From: Burkholderia diffusa
GTDB taxonomy: Bacteria > Pseudomonadota > Gammaproteobacteria > Burkholderiales > Burkholderiaceae
DNA length: 64,000 bases
Assembly: GCF_902499115.1 (NCBI RefSeq)
Contig: NZ_CABVPN010000008.1
Span: forward strand, 1-64,000
Reading direction: 5' to 3'
The notes under the pieces are model-generated. The model saw nothing but the letters and a program-made list of their open reading frames with translations, had not been told where the DNA came from and ran no database searches. Of the stretch, positions 17,531 through 26,141 are shown piece by piece (the stretch's first letter is position 1; each line of letters begins with the position of its first letter). Position numbers and translations under genes: made by a program.

Positions 17531-18841
17531 ATGCAAGCTTCCGAATTGAGCGGCGTGCCTCGCGCCGCCGAACGCGCGCTCACGCGCAGCGACTATAAAA
17601 CTCTTGGCCTTGCCGCACTCGGCGGCGCCCTCGAGTTCTACGACTTCATCATCTTCGTGTTCTTCGCACCCGCGATCGGACAGCTGTTCTTCCCGCACGA
17701 CATTCCCGACTGGCTGCGCCAGCTGCAGACGTTCGGCATCTTCGCGGCCGGTTATCTCGCGCGTCCGCTCGGCGGCGTGATCATGGCGCACTTCGGCGAC
17801 CTGTTCGGCCGCAAGCGGATGTTCACGCTGAGCGTGCTGATGATGTCGGTGCCGACGCTGCTCATGGGCCTGCTGCCGACCTACGACTCGGTCGGCATCC
17901 TCGCGCCGGTGTTGCTGCTGCTGTTCCGCGTGCTGCAGGGCGCGGCGGTCGGCGGCGAAGTGCCGGGCGCATGGGTATTCGTGTCGGAGCACGTGCCGTC
18001 GCGCCACATCGGCTATGCGTGCGGCACGCTGACCGCGGGCCTCACGGCCGGCATCCTGCTCGGCTCGCTGGTCGCCGCCGGCATCAACAGCCGTTACTCG
18101 GGCGCCGAAGTCACCGCATTCGCCTGGCGCATTCCGTTCCTGCTCGGCGGCGTGTTCGGCCTGTTCTCCGTCTACCTGCGCCGCTGGCTGCACGAGACGC
18201 CGGTGTTCGCCGAGATGAAGGCGAAGAAGGCGCTCGCGGCCGAGATTCCGCTGAAGGCCGTGCTGCGCGACCACGGCCGCGCGGTGATCGTGTCGATGCT
18301 GCTCACGTGGATGCTGTCGGCGGCGATCGTCGTCGTGATCCTGATGACGCCCGCGCTGCTGCAGAAGCAGTTTCATCTGACGCCCGCGACCACGCTGTTC
18401 GCGAACAGCGTCGCGACGCTGTGCCTGACCGCCGGCTGCATCACCGCCGGCTCGCTCGCGGGCTGGATCGGCGCGAAGCGCGTGCTCGGCATCGGCGGCC
18501 TCGTGCTGGCCGCGTGCTACTACCTGCTGTTCGCGCAGGTCGCGGCCGACGCGTCGACACTGCCGCTGTACTACGGGATTGCCGGCTTCACGGTCGGCAC
18601 GATCGGTGCGGTGCCGTTCGTGATGGTCAAGAGCTTCCCCGCGGTCGTGCGCTTCTCGGGCATCTCGTTCTCGTACAACGTCGCGTATGCGATCTTCGGC
18701 GGCCTGACGCCGGTGATCGTGTCGCTGATGATGAAATCGAACCCGCTCGCGCCGGTCGTGTACGTCGCAACGATCTGCGTGCTCGGCGCGATCGCCGTGC
18801 AGTTCTCGAAGGATGCGAAGGACCTGAAGGACGCACGCTGA
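17531..18841 (+). CDS. MFS transporter, metabolite:H+ symporter family
   Basis: A 436-residue inner-membrane carrier with about 12 spans. It shows MHS/ProP-type features: ALEFYDFIIFVFFAPAIG in span 1, then YLARPLGGVIMAHFGDLFGRKRMF, the conserved loop between spans 2 and 3. Typical substrates are citrate, dicarboxylates, shikimate or betaines, and it cannot be resolved here. The ATG at 17531 has only a weak ribosome binding site. It may form a unit with the binding protein upstream, but the 320-bp gap argues for its own promoter. Confidence 0.85.
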   Translation: MQASELSGVPRAAERALTRSDYKTLGLAALGGALEFYDFIIFVFFAPAIGQLFFPHDIPDWLRQLQTFGIFAAGYLARPLGGVIMAHFGDLFGRKRMFTLSVLMMSVPTLLMGLLPTYDSVGILAPVLLLLFRVLQGAAVGGEVPGAWVFVSEHVPSRHIGYACGTLTAGLTAGILLGSLVAAGINSRYSGAEVTAFAWRIPFLLGGVFGLFSVYLRRWLHETPVFAEMKAKKALAAEIPLKAVLRDHGRAVIVSMLLTWMLSAAIVVVILMTPALLQKQFHLTPATTLFANSVATLCLTAGCITAGSLAGWIGAKRVLGIGGLVLAACYYLLFAQVAADASTLPLYYGIAGFTVGTIGAVPFVMVKSFPAVVRFSGISFSYNVAYAIFGGLTPVIVSLMMKSNPLAPVVYVATICVLGAIAVQFSKDAKDLKDAR

Positions 18842-18872
18842 ACGCCGGCGCGCACGCGTTGGCTGGATGAAC

Positions 18873-18917
18873 AAAGGGCCGAATCCCGCGGCGTGCGGGA
18901 TTCGGCCCTTTTGTTTT
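18873..18917 (+). terminator. Intrinsic terminator after the MHS carrier
   Basis: Perfect 17-bp stem (18873-18889 with 18895-18911), 5-nt loop, followed by TTTTGTTTT-like sequence on the plus strand. It lies between convergent genes and may serve both. Confidence 0.92.
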
Positions 18918-18970
18918 GGTTCAGCGCGGCGCGCGACGTGCGTGCGTCGCGCCATTCAGCCCGGTGCGAT

Positions 18971-19408
18971 TCAGCGCAGCGCGCCGTACGACGAACTCGG
19001 CCGGCGCAGCGCGTCGATGCTCGCGCCGCCCGCACCGGTCACGAACAGCAGCAGGAACCCGCCGGCGATCGCGACGTTCTTCCAGAAGTGGATCACCATG
19101 TCGTGCTGGACCGCGGCGTCCGTCGCATCCCAGAAATTGTGTCCCACCATCGCGGTCGCGATCGTATAGAACGCCATCAGCAACGCGAGCGGCTTCACCT
19201 TGTAGCCGACGATCAGCAGCAGGCCGCCGAGTGCCTCGATCGTGACGACGACCGGGCCCATCACCTGCGGATAGGGCACGTTCAGCCCATGCAGATAACC
19301 GATGAAATCGCTGTAGCCGAGCAGCTTCATCACGCCGCCCCACAAGAACAACGCCGCCAGCGCCAGGCGCGCGAAAAAAATGACGCCGGAATCGACGGAA
19401 CGCGTCAT
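18971..19408 (-). CDS. DoxX family membrane protein
   Basis: A 145-residue inner-membrane protein with about four spans and the DoxX signature (FLWGGVMKLLG near the start, IEALGGLLLIVGY mid-protein). DoxX-family proteins are quinone-linked or thiol-stress membrane subunits, but the role here is unknown. ATG 19408 has a strong AGGAGAGAGG ribosome binding site. The frame is open further upstream to 19531 without support. Confidence 0.88.
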   Translation of the reverse strand: MTRSVDSGVIFFARLALAALFLWGGVMKLLGYSDFIGYLHGLNVPYPQVMGPVVVTIEALGGLLLIVGYKVKPLALLMAFYTIATAMVGHNFWDATDAAVQHDMVIHFWKNVAIAGGFLLLFVTGAGGASIDALRRPSSSYGALR

Positions 19409-19633
19409 GCCTCTCTCCTCGTATGCAGTTCGGCCGTCCGCGCGGGGCGTGCCCGTGCGGTTCGGAGCCGCGCGGCCCTGTCGGGCCCGCGGCAAATGGG
19501 CCAGCATAGAGGGTCTTTTCGCGGTGTCCAAGAAAAAGGTTGTAGCAAATCTTTACGCTGCGGCGGCGACGCAAGCATGACGGCGCCATGAAGAACGACG
19601 CCCGGCCGTCGCCGCGAATAAAGGGAACAGGCC

Positions 19634-20089
19634 CTAACCGGCGTCGCTCAACAGCACGCCTTTCTTGAACAGGAAGCAGCCGTAGCCGCGCAGCTCGCCG
19701 GTGACGATCACCGCGTACGCCTGCTGCGCGCGCTCGTAGAACGCGAATCGATCGACGCCCGCGAGCGGCACGGCGCGCCCTTCCGCGCGATCGATTTCGG
19801 CCTGCACTTCGCGCTGCACGGGCGGCACCGCGGCGGGGTCGCCGACCACTTCCATCCGCCACGCGGGCGTATCGACGAACGTGTCGAGCGGCAGCACGGA
19901 CAGCACCGCGCGCGCGACGCGCGCCGAGTCGGCGCCGTCGATGCGCAGCGCGCGGCCGACCACCGTGTGCTCGGCGACGGACTCCGCGGGAAAATTCGCA
20001 TCGCAAATCGCCACTTCATCTCCGTGGCCCATCGCGCGCAGCGTGTGCAGGATGTCGGCGTGCAGCAGAGGATCGAGATTCTTCAGCAT
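19634..20089 (-). CDS. fucU: RbsD/FucU family sugar mutarotase
   Basis: A 151-residue RbsD/FucU protein, an enzyme that interconverts alpha and beta anomers of L-fucose or a similar sugar. Signature MLKNLDPLLHADILHTLRAMGHGDEVAICDANFPA has the catalytic histidine region, and the C-terminal VIVTGELRGYGCFLFKKGVL is also typical. FucU rather than RbsD is suggested by length and the GYGCFLFKKG end. No fucose transport or catabolic genes are adjacent, so it is an orphan here. Confidence 0.85.
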   Translation of the reverse strand: MLKNLDPLLHADILHTLRAMGHGDEVAICDANFPAESVAEHTVVGRALRIDGADSARVARAVLSVLPLDTFVDTPAWRMEVVGDPAAVPPVQREVQAEIDRAEGRAVPLAGVDRFAFYERAQQAYAVIVTGELRGYGCFLFKKGVLLSDAG

Positions 20090-20101
20090 GTGGGCAAATC
20101 T

Positions 20102-20141
20102 CCGGGATCGGGAACGAATTGCATAAGTTACCCGATCCCGG
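20102..20141. repeat. Inverted repeat upstream of fucU
   Basis: Perfect 11-bp arms CCGGGATCGGG (20102-20112) and CCCGATCCCGG (20131-20141) around an 18-nt AT-rich centre, 12 bp before the fucU start. No T-run follows on the minus strand, so it is not a typical terminator of the preceding gene. It could be an operator or an mRNA hairpin. Confidence 0.6.
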
Positions 20142-20167
20142 CGGCCACCGGGCGTGCATCGCTCACG

Positions 20168-20560
20168 TCACGATGCCGCGGCCGGCATTTCGTCGATGAA
20201 ACCCGTGACCGACTTCAGGCGGCCCGACGCATCGACGGTGCCGAAATCCGAACCCTTCACGATCGCCGCGCCGTCGGGCGACACGAGCGCCCACGAGAAG
20301 CGCAGGTGCTGGCCGAAGCCGTCGACGTCGGTCGTGCGGCGGAACCGGAACGCGGGGAAGCGCGCCTGCACCGCGGCGATCATCGTGTCGATGCCCGCGT
20401 GGCCGTCGCCGGCCATCAGCGGATCGCGATAGGCCGCGTCGCTCGCGTAGGTCGCATCGATCAGCGCGCGCCGGCGTGCGACGTCGGGCTCGTTCCAGGC
20501 GTCGAAATAGCGGTCGATCAGGTCGGCGTGAGCGGACTGGACGGTTTGGGCGGTGTTCAT
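20168..20560 (-). CDS. SnoaL/NTF2-like domain protein
   Basis: A 130-residue small alpha+beta barrel protein of the NTF2-like superfamily: RYFDAWNEPDVARRRALIDATYASDAAYRDPLM at the N terminus is the usual start of SnoaL-like polyketide-cyclase proteins. The enzymatic role is unknown. ATG 20560 has an AGGAG ribosome binding site eight bases upstream. It lies in the same direction as fucU and 78 bp from it, so the two could be co-transcribed. Confidence 0.8.
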   Translation of the reverse strand: MNTAQTVQSAHADLIDRYFDAWNEPDVARRRALIDATYASDAAYRDPLMAGDGHAGIDTMIAAVQARFPAFRFRRTTDVDGFGQHLRFSWALVSPDGAAIVKGSDFGTVDASGRLKSVTGFIDEMPAAAS

Positions 20561-20694
20561 GCGAGGCTCCTGGTCTGGATGAAGGAAGGACGGCGCCGCG
20601 GACGTTTCGTGTTCGCGTGCCGTCATCGTCACCTGCCTCGCATGGGCGGTCGATTACGTTCGAGGTAAGGAAATCGCGCCGCCGCAATCAAGAA

Positions 20695-20714
20695 CGGGCG
20701 CTCGAAGGCGCCCG
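20695..20714 (-). terminator. Probable terminator of garD
   Basis: CGGGCGC / GCGCCCG stem (20695-20701 with 20708-20714), loop of 6 nt, followed on the minus strand by TTCTTGATT. It lies 27 bp after the garD stop. The T-run is weak. Confidence 0.5.
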
Positions 20715-20741
20715 CATCGTCTGCCATCGCAACCGCGCGTG

Positions 20742-22295
20742 TCAGGTCACCGGCGCCGGGTTGAACAGCGTCAGCGCATTCGCGAGCTTCCATTGCTCGG
20801 CCCAGGTGCGGCGCTTGCCGCTCGCGACATCGAGCATCAGCCGGAACAGCTCCCAGCCCACGTCCTCGATCGAGGCCGCGCCGGTCGCGATCTGCCCCGC
20901 GTCGAGATCCATCAGGTCGTGCCAGCGGCGCGCGAGATCGCTGCGCGTCGCGACCTTGATCACCGGCACCTGCGCGAGGCCGTATGGCGTGCCGCGGCCG
21001 GTCGTGAACACGTGCAGGTTCATCCCCGCCGCGAGCTGCAGCGTGCCGCAGATGAAATCGCTCGCGGGCGTCGCCGCGTACAGCAGCCCCTTCTGCCGCG
21101 CCCGATCACCGGGCCGCACGACGCCGGCGATCGGCGCGCTGCCCGACTTCACGATCGAACCCATCGCCTTCTCGACGATGTTCGACAGGCCACCCTTCTT
21201 GTTGCCGGGCGTCGTGTTCGCGCTGCGATCGACGCGGCCGCGCTGCAGGTAGCGGTCGTACCAGTCCATCTCGCGGATGATTTCGCGGGCGACGTCCTCG
21301 TTCGCCGCGCGCGACGTGAGCTGCGCGACGCCGTCGCGCACTTCAGTCACTTCCGAGAACATGATCGTCGCGCCCGCGCGCACGAGCAGGTCGGCCGCGA
21401 AGCCGACCGCCGGGTTCGCGGTCAGCCCCGAGAATGCATCGCTGCCGCCGCACTGCACGCCGACGACGAGATCGGACGCCGGGCACGTCTCGCGACGGCG
21501 GCGGTTCAGCCGCTCGAGGTGCGATTCGGCCATCTTCATGATCGAGTCGATCATCGAGTTGAAGCCGACGTGCGCGGCATCCTGCAGGCACACCACGCCG
21601 CCGTTGTCCGCCGCGCCGTCGGCCGCCAGCGGAATCGCGCCGGGTGGCAGCAGGCGCTCGGGCTGCAGCTTCTCGCAGCCGAGGCTCACCGTCATCACCT
21701 CGCCGCCGAAGTTCGGGTTCAGGCTGATGTTGCGCAGCGTGCGGATCGGGATGTCGGCATCGGGCGCATCGATCGCGACGCCGCAGCCATAGGTGTGCTC
21801 GAGCCCGACCACGTCGTCGACATTCGGGTAACGCGGCAGCAGTTCGTCCTTGATCCGCTTCACCGCATGCTCGACGACGCCCGACACGCACTGCACGGTC
21901 GTCGTGATCGCGAGGATGTTGCGCGTGCCGACCGAACCGTCCGGATTGCGGAAGCCCTCGAACGTATAACCTTCGAGCGGCGCCAGCGGCGGCGCGGCAC
22001 GGGTGGCGAGCGGCAGGTTGTCCAGCCCCGGCGGCTCGGGCATGCGCATCGTGCGCTCGTTGACCCAGCTGCCGCGGCGCAGCTCGGTGAGCGCGTAGCC
22101 GATCACGACGTTGTAGCGGACGATCGGGTCGCCGGCCGCAAGGTCGACCAGCGCGACCTTGTGCCCTTGCGGCACGCCTTCGCGCAGGGTCAGGCCGTCG
22201 GCGAACGTCGCGCCCTCGGGCAGGCCGCCGTCGTTGACGACGATCGCGACGTTGTCGTCGGGGTGCACGCGGATATAAAGCGGGGAAGCAGTCAT
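20742..22295 (-). CDS. garD: Galactarate dehydratase
   Basis: A 517-residue UxaA/GarD-family dehydratase converting galactarate to 5-dehydro-4-deoxyglucarate. It follows E. coli GarD closely as I remember it: an SAF-like N terminus (YIRVHPDDNVAIVVNDGGL), GYTFEGFRNPDGSVGTRN, HTYGCGVAIDAPDADIPIRT, GCEKLQPERLL, CPASDLVVGVQCGGSDAFSG and the C-terminal NPAPVT. No signal peptide, so cytoplasmic. ATG 22295 is used because the conserved N terminus begins there. It is divergent from kdgD, which takes the product. Confidence 0.92.
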   Translation of the reverse strand: MTASPLYIRVHPDDNVAIVVNDGGLPEGATFADGLTLREGVPQGHKVALVDLAAGDPIVRYNVVIGYALTELRRGSWVNERTMRMPEPPGLDNLPLATRAAPPLAPLEGYTFEGFRNPDGSVGTRNILAITTTVQCVSGVVEHAVKRIKDELLPRYPNVDDVVGLEHTYGCGVAIDAPDADIPIRTLRNISLNPNFGGEVMTVSLGCEKLQPERLLPPGAIPLAADGAADNGGVVCLQDAAHVGFNSMIDSIMKMAESHLERLNRRRRETCPASDLVVGVQCGGSDAFSGLTANPAVGFAADLLVRAGATIMFSEVTEVRDGVAQLTSRAANEDVAREIIREMDWYDRYLQRGRVDRSANTTPGNKKGGLSNIVEKAMGSIVKSGSAPIAGVVRPGDRARQKGLLYAATPASDFICGTLQLAAGMNLHVFTTGRGTPYGLAQVPVIKVATRSDLARRWHDLMDLDAGQIATGAASIEDVGWELFRLMLDVASGKRRTWAEQWKLANALTLFNPAPVT

Positions 22296-22324
22296 CGGAA
22301 TTCCTGGAAGGCCACCAGTCAAAT

Positions 22325-22454
22325 CGTTAGTCATCATACGACATTCAACACCAACCGGGATGCTGAGTAAACCCTTATCCGGAAAGACCCTAACCCCCGC
22401 CCGCCAGCAAATCGCTTGCGTCACCTTTTGCCTCGTTGTACGATGACATACAAC
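22325..22454. promoter_or_regulatory. garD / kdgD divergent promoter region with operator-like sites
   Basis: Main site GTTGTACGATGACATACAAC at 22435-22454, a palindrome of GTTGTA and TACAAC around 8 bp. A related sequence closer to garD (GTCATCATACGAC at 22330-22342) matches 11 of 13 bases of the complement of the main site. A near copy of the main site precedes the gudP-like carrier. Spacing and symmetry suit a GntR-family dimer, but this is inference. Confidence 0.6.
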
Positions 22455-22524
22455 GACATCGCCAATATGGCTCGGATGCCGTACCCGACGAACCCAGCAC
22501 TCGCGCTAGACGGACGACCCAACC

Positions 22525-23439
22525 ATGACTTCACCGCAAGAACTCAAACAGATCATCTCCCACGGCCTGCTGTCGTTTCCGCTGACGGACTTCGACGCAG
22601 ACGGCAGCTTCCGCCCGACCACCTATGCCGAGCGTCTGGAATGGTTGGCACCGTATGGCGCGACCGCGCTGTTCGCGGCCGGCGGCACCGGTGAATTCTT
22701 CTCGCTCACGCAGCGCGAGTATTCGGACGTGATCCGCGTCGCGACGGAAACCTGCAAGGGCAAGGTGCCGATCCTGGCCGGCGCCGGCGGCGCGACGCGC
22801 GTCGCGATCGAATACGCGCAGGAAGCCGAGCGCCTCGGCGCGAGCGGCGTGCTGCTGATGCCGCACTACCTGACCGAAGCCAGCCAGGAAGGCATCGCCG
22901 AACACGTCGAGCAGGTGTGCCGCGCGCTGAAGATCGGCGTCGTGGTGTACAACCGCGCGAATTCGAAGCTGAACGCCGACATGCTCGAGCGCCTCGCCGA
23001 TCGCTGCCCGAACCTGATCGGCTTCAAGGACGGCGTCGGCGAAATCGAGAGCATGGTCACGATTCGCCGCCGCCTCGGCGACCGCTTCGCGTATCTCGGC
23101 GGCCTGCCGACGGCCGAAGTCTACGCAGCCGCGTACAAGGCGCTCGGCGTGCCGGTGTACTCGTCGGCCGTGTTCAACTTCATCCCCAAGACGGCGATGG
23201 CGTTCTACGAAGCGATCGCGAAGGACGACCACGCAACGGTCGGCCGCCTGATCGACGAATTCTTCCTGCCGTACCTGAATATCCGCAACCGTCGCGCGGG
23301 CTACGCGGTCAGCATCGTGAAGGCGGGCGCGAAGCTCGTCGGCCATGACGCTGGCCCGGTGCGCGCGCCGCTCGTCGACCTCACCGACGCCGAAATGGCC
23401 GAACTGGACGTGCTGATCAAGAAGATGGGCCCGCAGTAA
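22525..23439 (+). CDS. kdgD: 5-dehydro-4-deoxyglucarate dehydratase
   Basis: A 304-residue TIM-barrel enzyme of the DHDPS/NAL family that dehydrates and decarboxylates 5-dehydro-4-deoxyglucarate to 2-oxoglutarate semialdehyde. Visible are the GGTGEFFSLT phosphate/carboxylate loop, the tyrosine of VVVYNRAN and the Schiff-base lysine in NLIGFKDGVGE. Length matches KdgD. Divergent from garD. The product is the substrate of the aldehyde dehydrogenase at 24319-25896. The ribosome binding site before ATG 22525 is weak. Confidence 0.92.
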   Translation: MTSPQELKQIISHGLLSFPLTDFDADGSFRPTTYAERLEWLAPYGATALFAAGGTGEFFSLTQREYSDVIRVATETCKGKVPILAGAGGATRVAIEYAQEAERLGASGVLLMPHYLTEASQEGIAEHVEQVCRALKIGVVVYNRANSKLNADMLERLADRCPNLIGFKDGVGEIESMVTIRRRLGDRFAYLGGLPTAEVYAAAYKALGVPVYSSAVFNFIPKTAMAFYEAIAKDDHATVGRLIDEFFLPYLNIRNRRAGYAVSIVKAGAKLVGHDAGPVRAPLVDLTDAEMAELDVLIKKMGPQ

Positions 23440-23502
23440 GCGCGTACGGCCGGCGCGGCGTCTTCAATGGCACCGCGACCGGTTTGTTGCCCGTGTTGCA
23501 TC

Positions 23503-23524
23503 GCGGCCGGCGCCTGCCGGCCGC
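23503..23524 (+). terminator. Probable terminator of kdgD
   Basis: Perfect 9-bp stem GCGGCCGGC / GCCGGCCGC (23503-23511 with 23516-23524), loop GCCT, followed by GGTCGTTTGC. 64 bp past the kdgD stop. The T-run is poor. Confidence 0.5.
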
Positions 23525-23574
23525 GGTCGTTTGCAGCGGCGGCCATGCCACGCATCCCATCGCGATGCGCGCGG

Positions 23575-24126
23575 TCACATCTGCGCGATGACGCCGATGA
23601 TCCGGTGACGCACGTTGCCGAGCTTGATCCGGGTCGCCTCGATCTGCCCTTGCGCGCCCGCACGCACGCGTGCGTTCGACTCGTCACCGAGAATCTGCCC
23701 CAGCACGTCGCGATCGACGACCGCATCGAAGAACCGGCCGACCGTGATCGTTGCCGACTGCTTCGCGGTCAGAAGCGCGCTGTTGGCCTGCATCAGCGCT
23801 TCGGTGCGCAGGCCCTGGTCGTGTTCGTCGATGCCGCGGCGATGCTCGAGCGCGAACACCAGCGCTTCCATGTCCTGTCGGAAACGGCGCACGGCGAGGC
23901 CGAACATGAGCGAATGCGCGTCGGAGCCGGTAACGGGCCGCCCCTGGTTGATGGTCACGTCGAATTCGCTGCCGCCCAGGTCGCGCTGGAATTCCAGCAA
24001 CGCATTCGCGAGCACGCGCCCTTCGCTGTACTGGCCGATCCGGCTGCGCACCGAATGCGCAACGTCGCCGATCGCCTTCCACAATCCGGCGGCGAACAGG
24101 TGGTCGCCGCGCTTGCTGATGTTCAT
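23575..24126 (-). CDS. Hypothetical protein in the glucarate cluster
   Basis: A 183-residue soluble protein that I do not recognise. Mostly helical in appearance, rich in Ala, Arg and Gln (LWKAIGDVAHSVRSRIGQ, later QANSALLTAKQSATITVGRFFDAVVDRDVL). No signal peptide, membrane span, helix-turn-helix or catalytic motif is evident. Its start has a GGGAACC-like ribosome binding site. It sits leftward between kdgD and the aldehyde dehydrogenase, but its link to sugar acid use is unproven. Confidence 0.7.
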   Translation of the reverse strand: MNISKRGDHLFAAGLWKAIGDVAHSVRSRIGQYSEGRVLANALLEFQRDLGGSEFDVTINQGRPVTGSDAHSLMFGLAVRRFRQDMEALVFALEHRRGIDEHDQGLRTEALMQANSALLTAKQSATITVGRFFDAVVDRDVLGQILGDESNARVRAGAQGQIEATRIKLGNVRHRIIGVIAQM

Positions 24127-24238
24127 CGGATGGTTCCCGCTTGGAATGTTGTGATCTCTCAGGCCCGCCTGCGGGCCGTGCGGCCCGAGGCCCCGCTACT
24201 GTAGGAGAAATTCCGGTGACGCGGAAGCCATCATGAAA

Positions 24239-24272
24239 AAAGCGGAGGCAGCCAGCCGGCCGCCCCCGCTTT
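24239..24272 (-). terminator. Intrinsic terminator of the aldehyde dehydrogenase gene
   Basis: AAAGCGG (24239-24245) pairs with CCGCTTT (24266-24272), with further GC pairing inside. On the minus strand a run of six T follows. It lies 46 bp past the stop at 24319. Confidence 0.7.
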
Positions 24273-24318
24273 CATTCCTTCAGCATGCGGCCCGGCTTCG
24301 CGCCGCGCCGCCGCACCG

Positions 24319-25896
24319 TCACTCCGCCTTCCCGTCCCGCAGCCGCGGAATGCCGAGCGGATTGCTTTCCTGCAGCCCCTCCGGCAGCAGGTCGTCCGGG
24401 AAATCCTGATAGCACACGGGCCGCAGGAAACGCTCGATCGCGGTCGCGCCGACCGACGTGACGGCCGGGTTCGACGTCGCCGGGAACGGCCCGCCGTGCA
24501 CCATCGCGTCGCACACTTCGACGCCGGTCGGATAGCCGTTGACGAGCAGGCGCCCGGCCTTGCGTTCGAGGATCGGCAGCAGGCGGCGCGCGAGCGGCTT
24601 GTCGTCGGCGTCCATCTGCAGCGTGGCCGTCAGCTGGCCCTCGAGTGCGTCGAGCACGCGCGCGACTTCGTCGAGATCACGGCAGCGCACGATCAGCGAT
24701 GCCGGCCCGAACACTTCGTGGCTGAACGCCGGCTCGGCCAGGAACGCCTGCGCGGCGACTTCGTACAGCGCGCCGCCTGCCTGGCATTCGGTCTGCGCCG
24801 CCTCGCCCGCGCCGATTTCGCGCACGCCCGGCAGTTCGGCCAGCTTGGCGCTGCCATTGCGATACGCGTCGGCGATGCCGCGCGTCAGCATCACGCCGGC
24901 AGGCTTCTTCGCGAGCGCCTGCGCGGCGACGGACTCGAAGCGGTCGAGGTCGGGACCGTCGACCGCCAGCACGAGGCCCGGGTTCGTGCAGAACTGGCCG
25001 GTGCCGAGCGTCAGCGAATCGACGAAGCCGGTCGCGATCGCGTCGCCGCGCGCGGCCAGCGCGGCCGGGAACAGCACGACCGGGTTGATGCTGCTCATTT
25101 CCGCATAAACAGGAATCGGCTGCGGGCGCGCGTTCGCGAGCTGCACGAGCGCCATGCCGCCCTGCCGCGACCCGGTGAAGCCGACGGCCTGCACCGCCGG
25201 ATGGCTGACGAGCGCCGCGCCGATCACGCGGCCGGGGCCGATCAGCAACGAGAATACGCCGGCCGGCATCCCGCATTGCGCCACCGCGGCGCGAATTGCG
25301 CGGCCGACCAGCTCGGACGTGCCGAGGTGCGCCTCATGGGCCTTCACGATCACCGGGCAGCCGGCCGCGAGGGCCGACGCGGTATCGCCGCCGGCCACCG
25401 AGAACGCAAGCGGGAAGTTGCTCGCGCCGAACACCGCGACGGGCCCGAGGCCGACCTTCTGCAGCCGCAGGTCCGAACGCGGCAGCGGCGTGCGTGCGGG
25501 CTGCGCGGGATCGATCGACGCGGCGAGGAAGCGCCCGTCGCGCACGACGCGCGCGAACAGCCGGAGCTGGCCGACGGTGCGGCCGCGCTCGCCCTGCAGC
25601 CGCGCGACGGGCAGACCCGTTTCGGCGTGTGCGCGCTCGATCAGCGCGTCGCCGAGCGCGACGATCTGGTCGGCGATCGCTTCGAGAAACGCCGCGCGGG
25701 CCGCGAGCGGCTGCGCGCGGTACGCATCGAAGGCGTCGCGTGCGAGTTCGCACGCGCGCTCGACGTCGGCCTGCGTCGCGACGCCGAAGGCCGGCGCATC
25801 GATCGGTGCGCCCTTCGTCGGGTCGAACGCGTGCAAGGTACCGGCCGAGCCGGCTACCGCTTCGGCGCCGATCAGCATCTCTCCAGTCAGTTGCAT
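24319..25896 (-). CDS. 2-oxoglutarate semialdehyde (2,5-dioxovalerate) dehydrogenase
   Basis: A 525-residue NAD(P)-dependent aldehyde dehydrogenase of the long type found in sugar-acid pathways. It has the cofactor loop GFTGSRQGG, the base glutamate in VYAEMSSINP and the catalytic cysteine in GTGQFCTNPGLV. With GarD and KdgD it completes galactarate/glucarate conversion to 2-oxoglutarate. ATG 25896 is chosen, since the upstream open frame to 26097 runs through the promoter. CAGATACGATGTCTG at 25942-25956 upstream shares the TACGATG core of the garD/kdgD operator. Confidence 0.87.
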   Translation of the reverse strand: MQLTGEMLIGAEAVAGSAGTLHAFDPTKGAPIDAPAFGVATQADVERACELARDAFDAYRAQPLAARAAFLEAIADQIVALGDALIERAHAETGLPVARLQGERGRTVGQLRLFARVVRDGRFLAASIDPAQPARTPLPRSDLRLQKVGLGPVAVFGASNFPLAFSVAGGDTASALAAGCPVIVKAHEAHLGTSELVGRAIRAAVAQCGMPAGVFSLLIGPGRVIGAALVSHPAVQAVGFTGSRQGGMALVQLANARPQPIPVYAEMSSINPVVLFPAALAARGDAIATGFVDSLTLGTGQFCTNPGLVLAVDGPDLDRFESVAAQALAKKPAGVMLTRGIADAYRNGSAKLAELPGVREIGAGEAAQTECQAGGALYEVAAQAFLAEPAFSHEVFGPASLIVRCRDLDEVARVLDALEGQLTATLQMDADDKPLARRLLPILERKAGRLLVNGYPTGVEVCDAMVHGGPFPATSNPAVTSVGATAIERFLRPVCYQDFPDDLLPEGLQESNPLGIPRLRDGKAE

Positions 25897-26118
25897 GGGG
25901 TGTGCTCCGTGTTTCGGGAATGATGGTTCATTGTAGCTCAACAGATACGATGTCTGCTGACAGCATTTCATAAATCGTGCCGCCCGTCGATCTTGCCACA
26001 CCATGCATGAATCCCTTATTGATTCAGCTTTTGCCCACACTTTGACCAATTTGCATGGCTCATCAAGGGAAAACCCGAGGTTTCTGAGCGCGACCAACCC
26101 TCATAAACTTCCACCCAT

Positions 26119-26138
26119 GTTATACGACGACGTACATT
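26119..26138 (+). promoter_or_regulatory. Operator-like site before the gudP-like gene
   Basis: GTTATACGACGACGTACATT aligns with the site at 22435-22454 in 14 of 20 positions, including TACGA, GAC and TACA. It ends only three bases before the GTG start at 26142, so binding would block transcription or initiation directly. Confidence 0.6.
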
Positions 26139-26141
26139 AAA

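Noticed and set aside
20742..22295. Altronate dehydratase (uxaA) as the identity of the dehydratase
   Set aside because: Length, N-terminal domain and the pairing with kdgD fit galactarate dehydratase better; no altronate or tagaturonate genes are nearby.
26008..26026. Inverted repeat TGAATC-N7-GATTCA between the aldehyde dehydrogenase and carrier genes
   Set aside because: Six-base arms alone are not compelling, and no second copy was seen at the other glucarate promoters.
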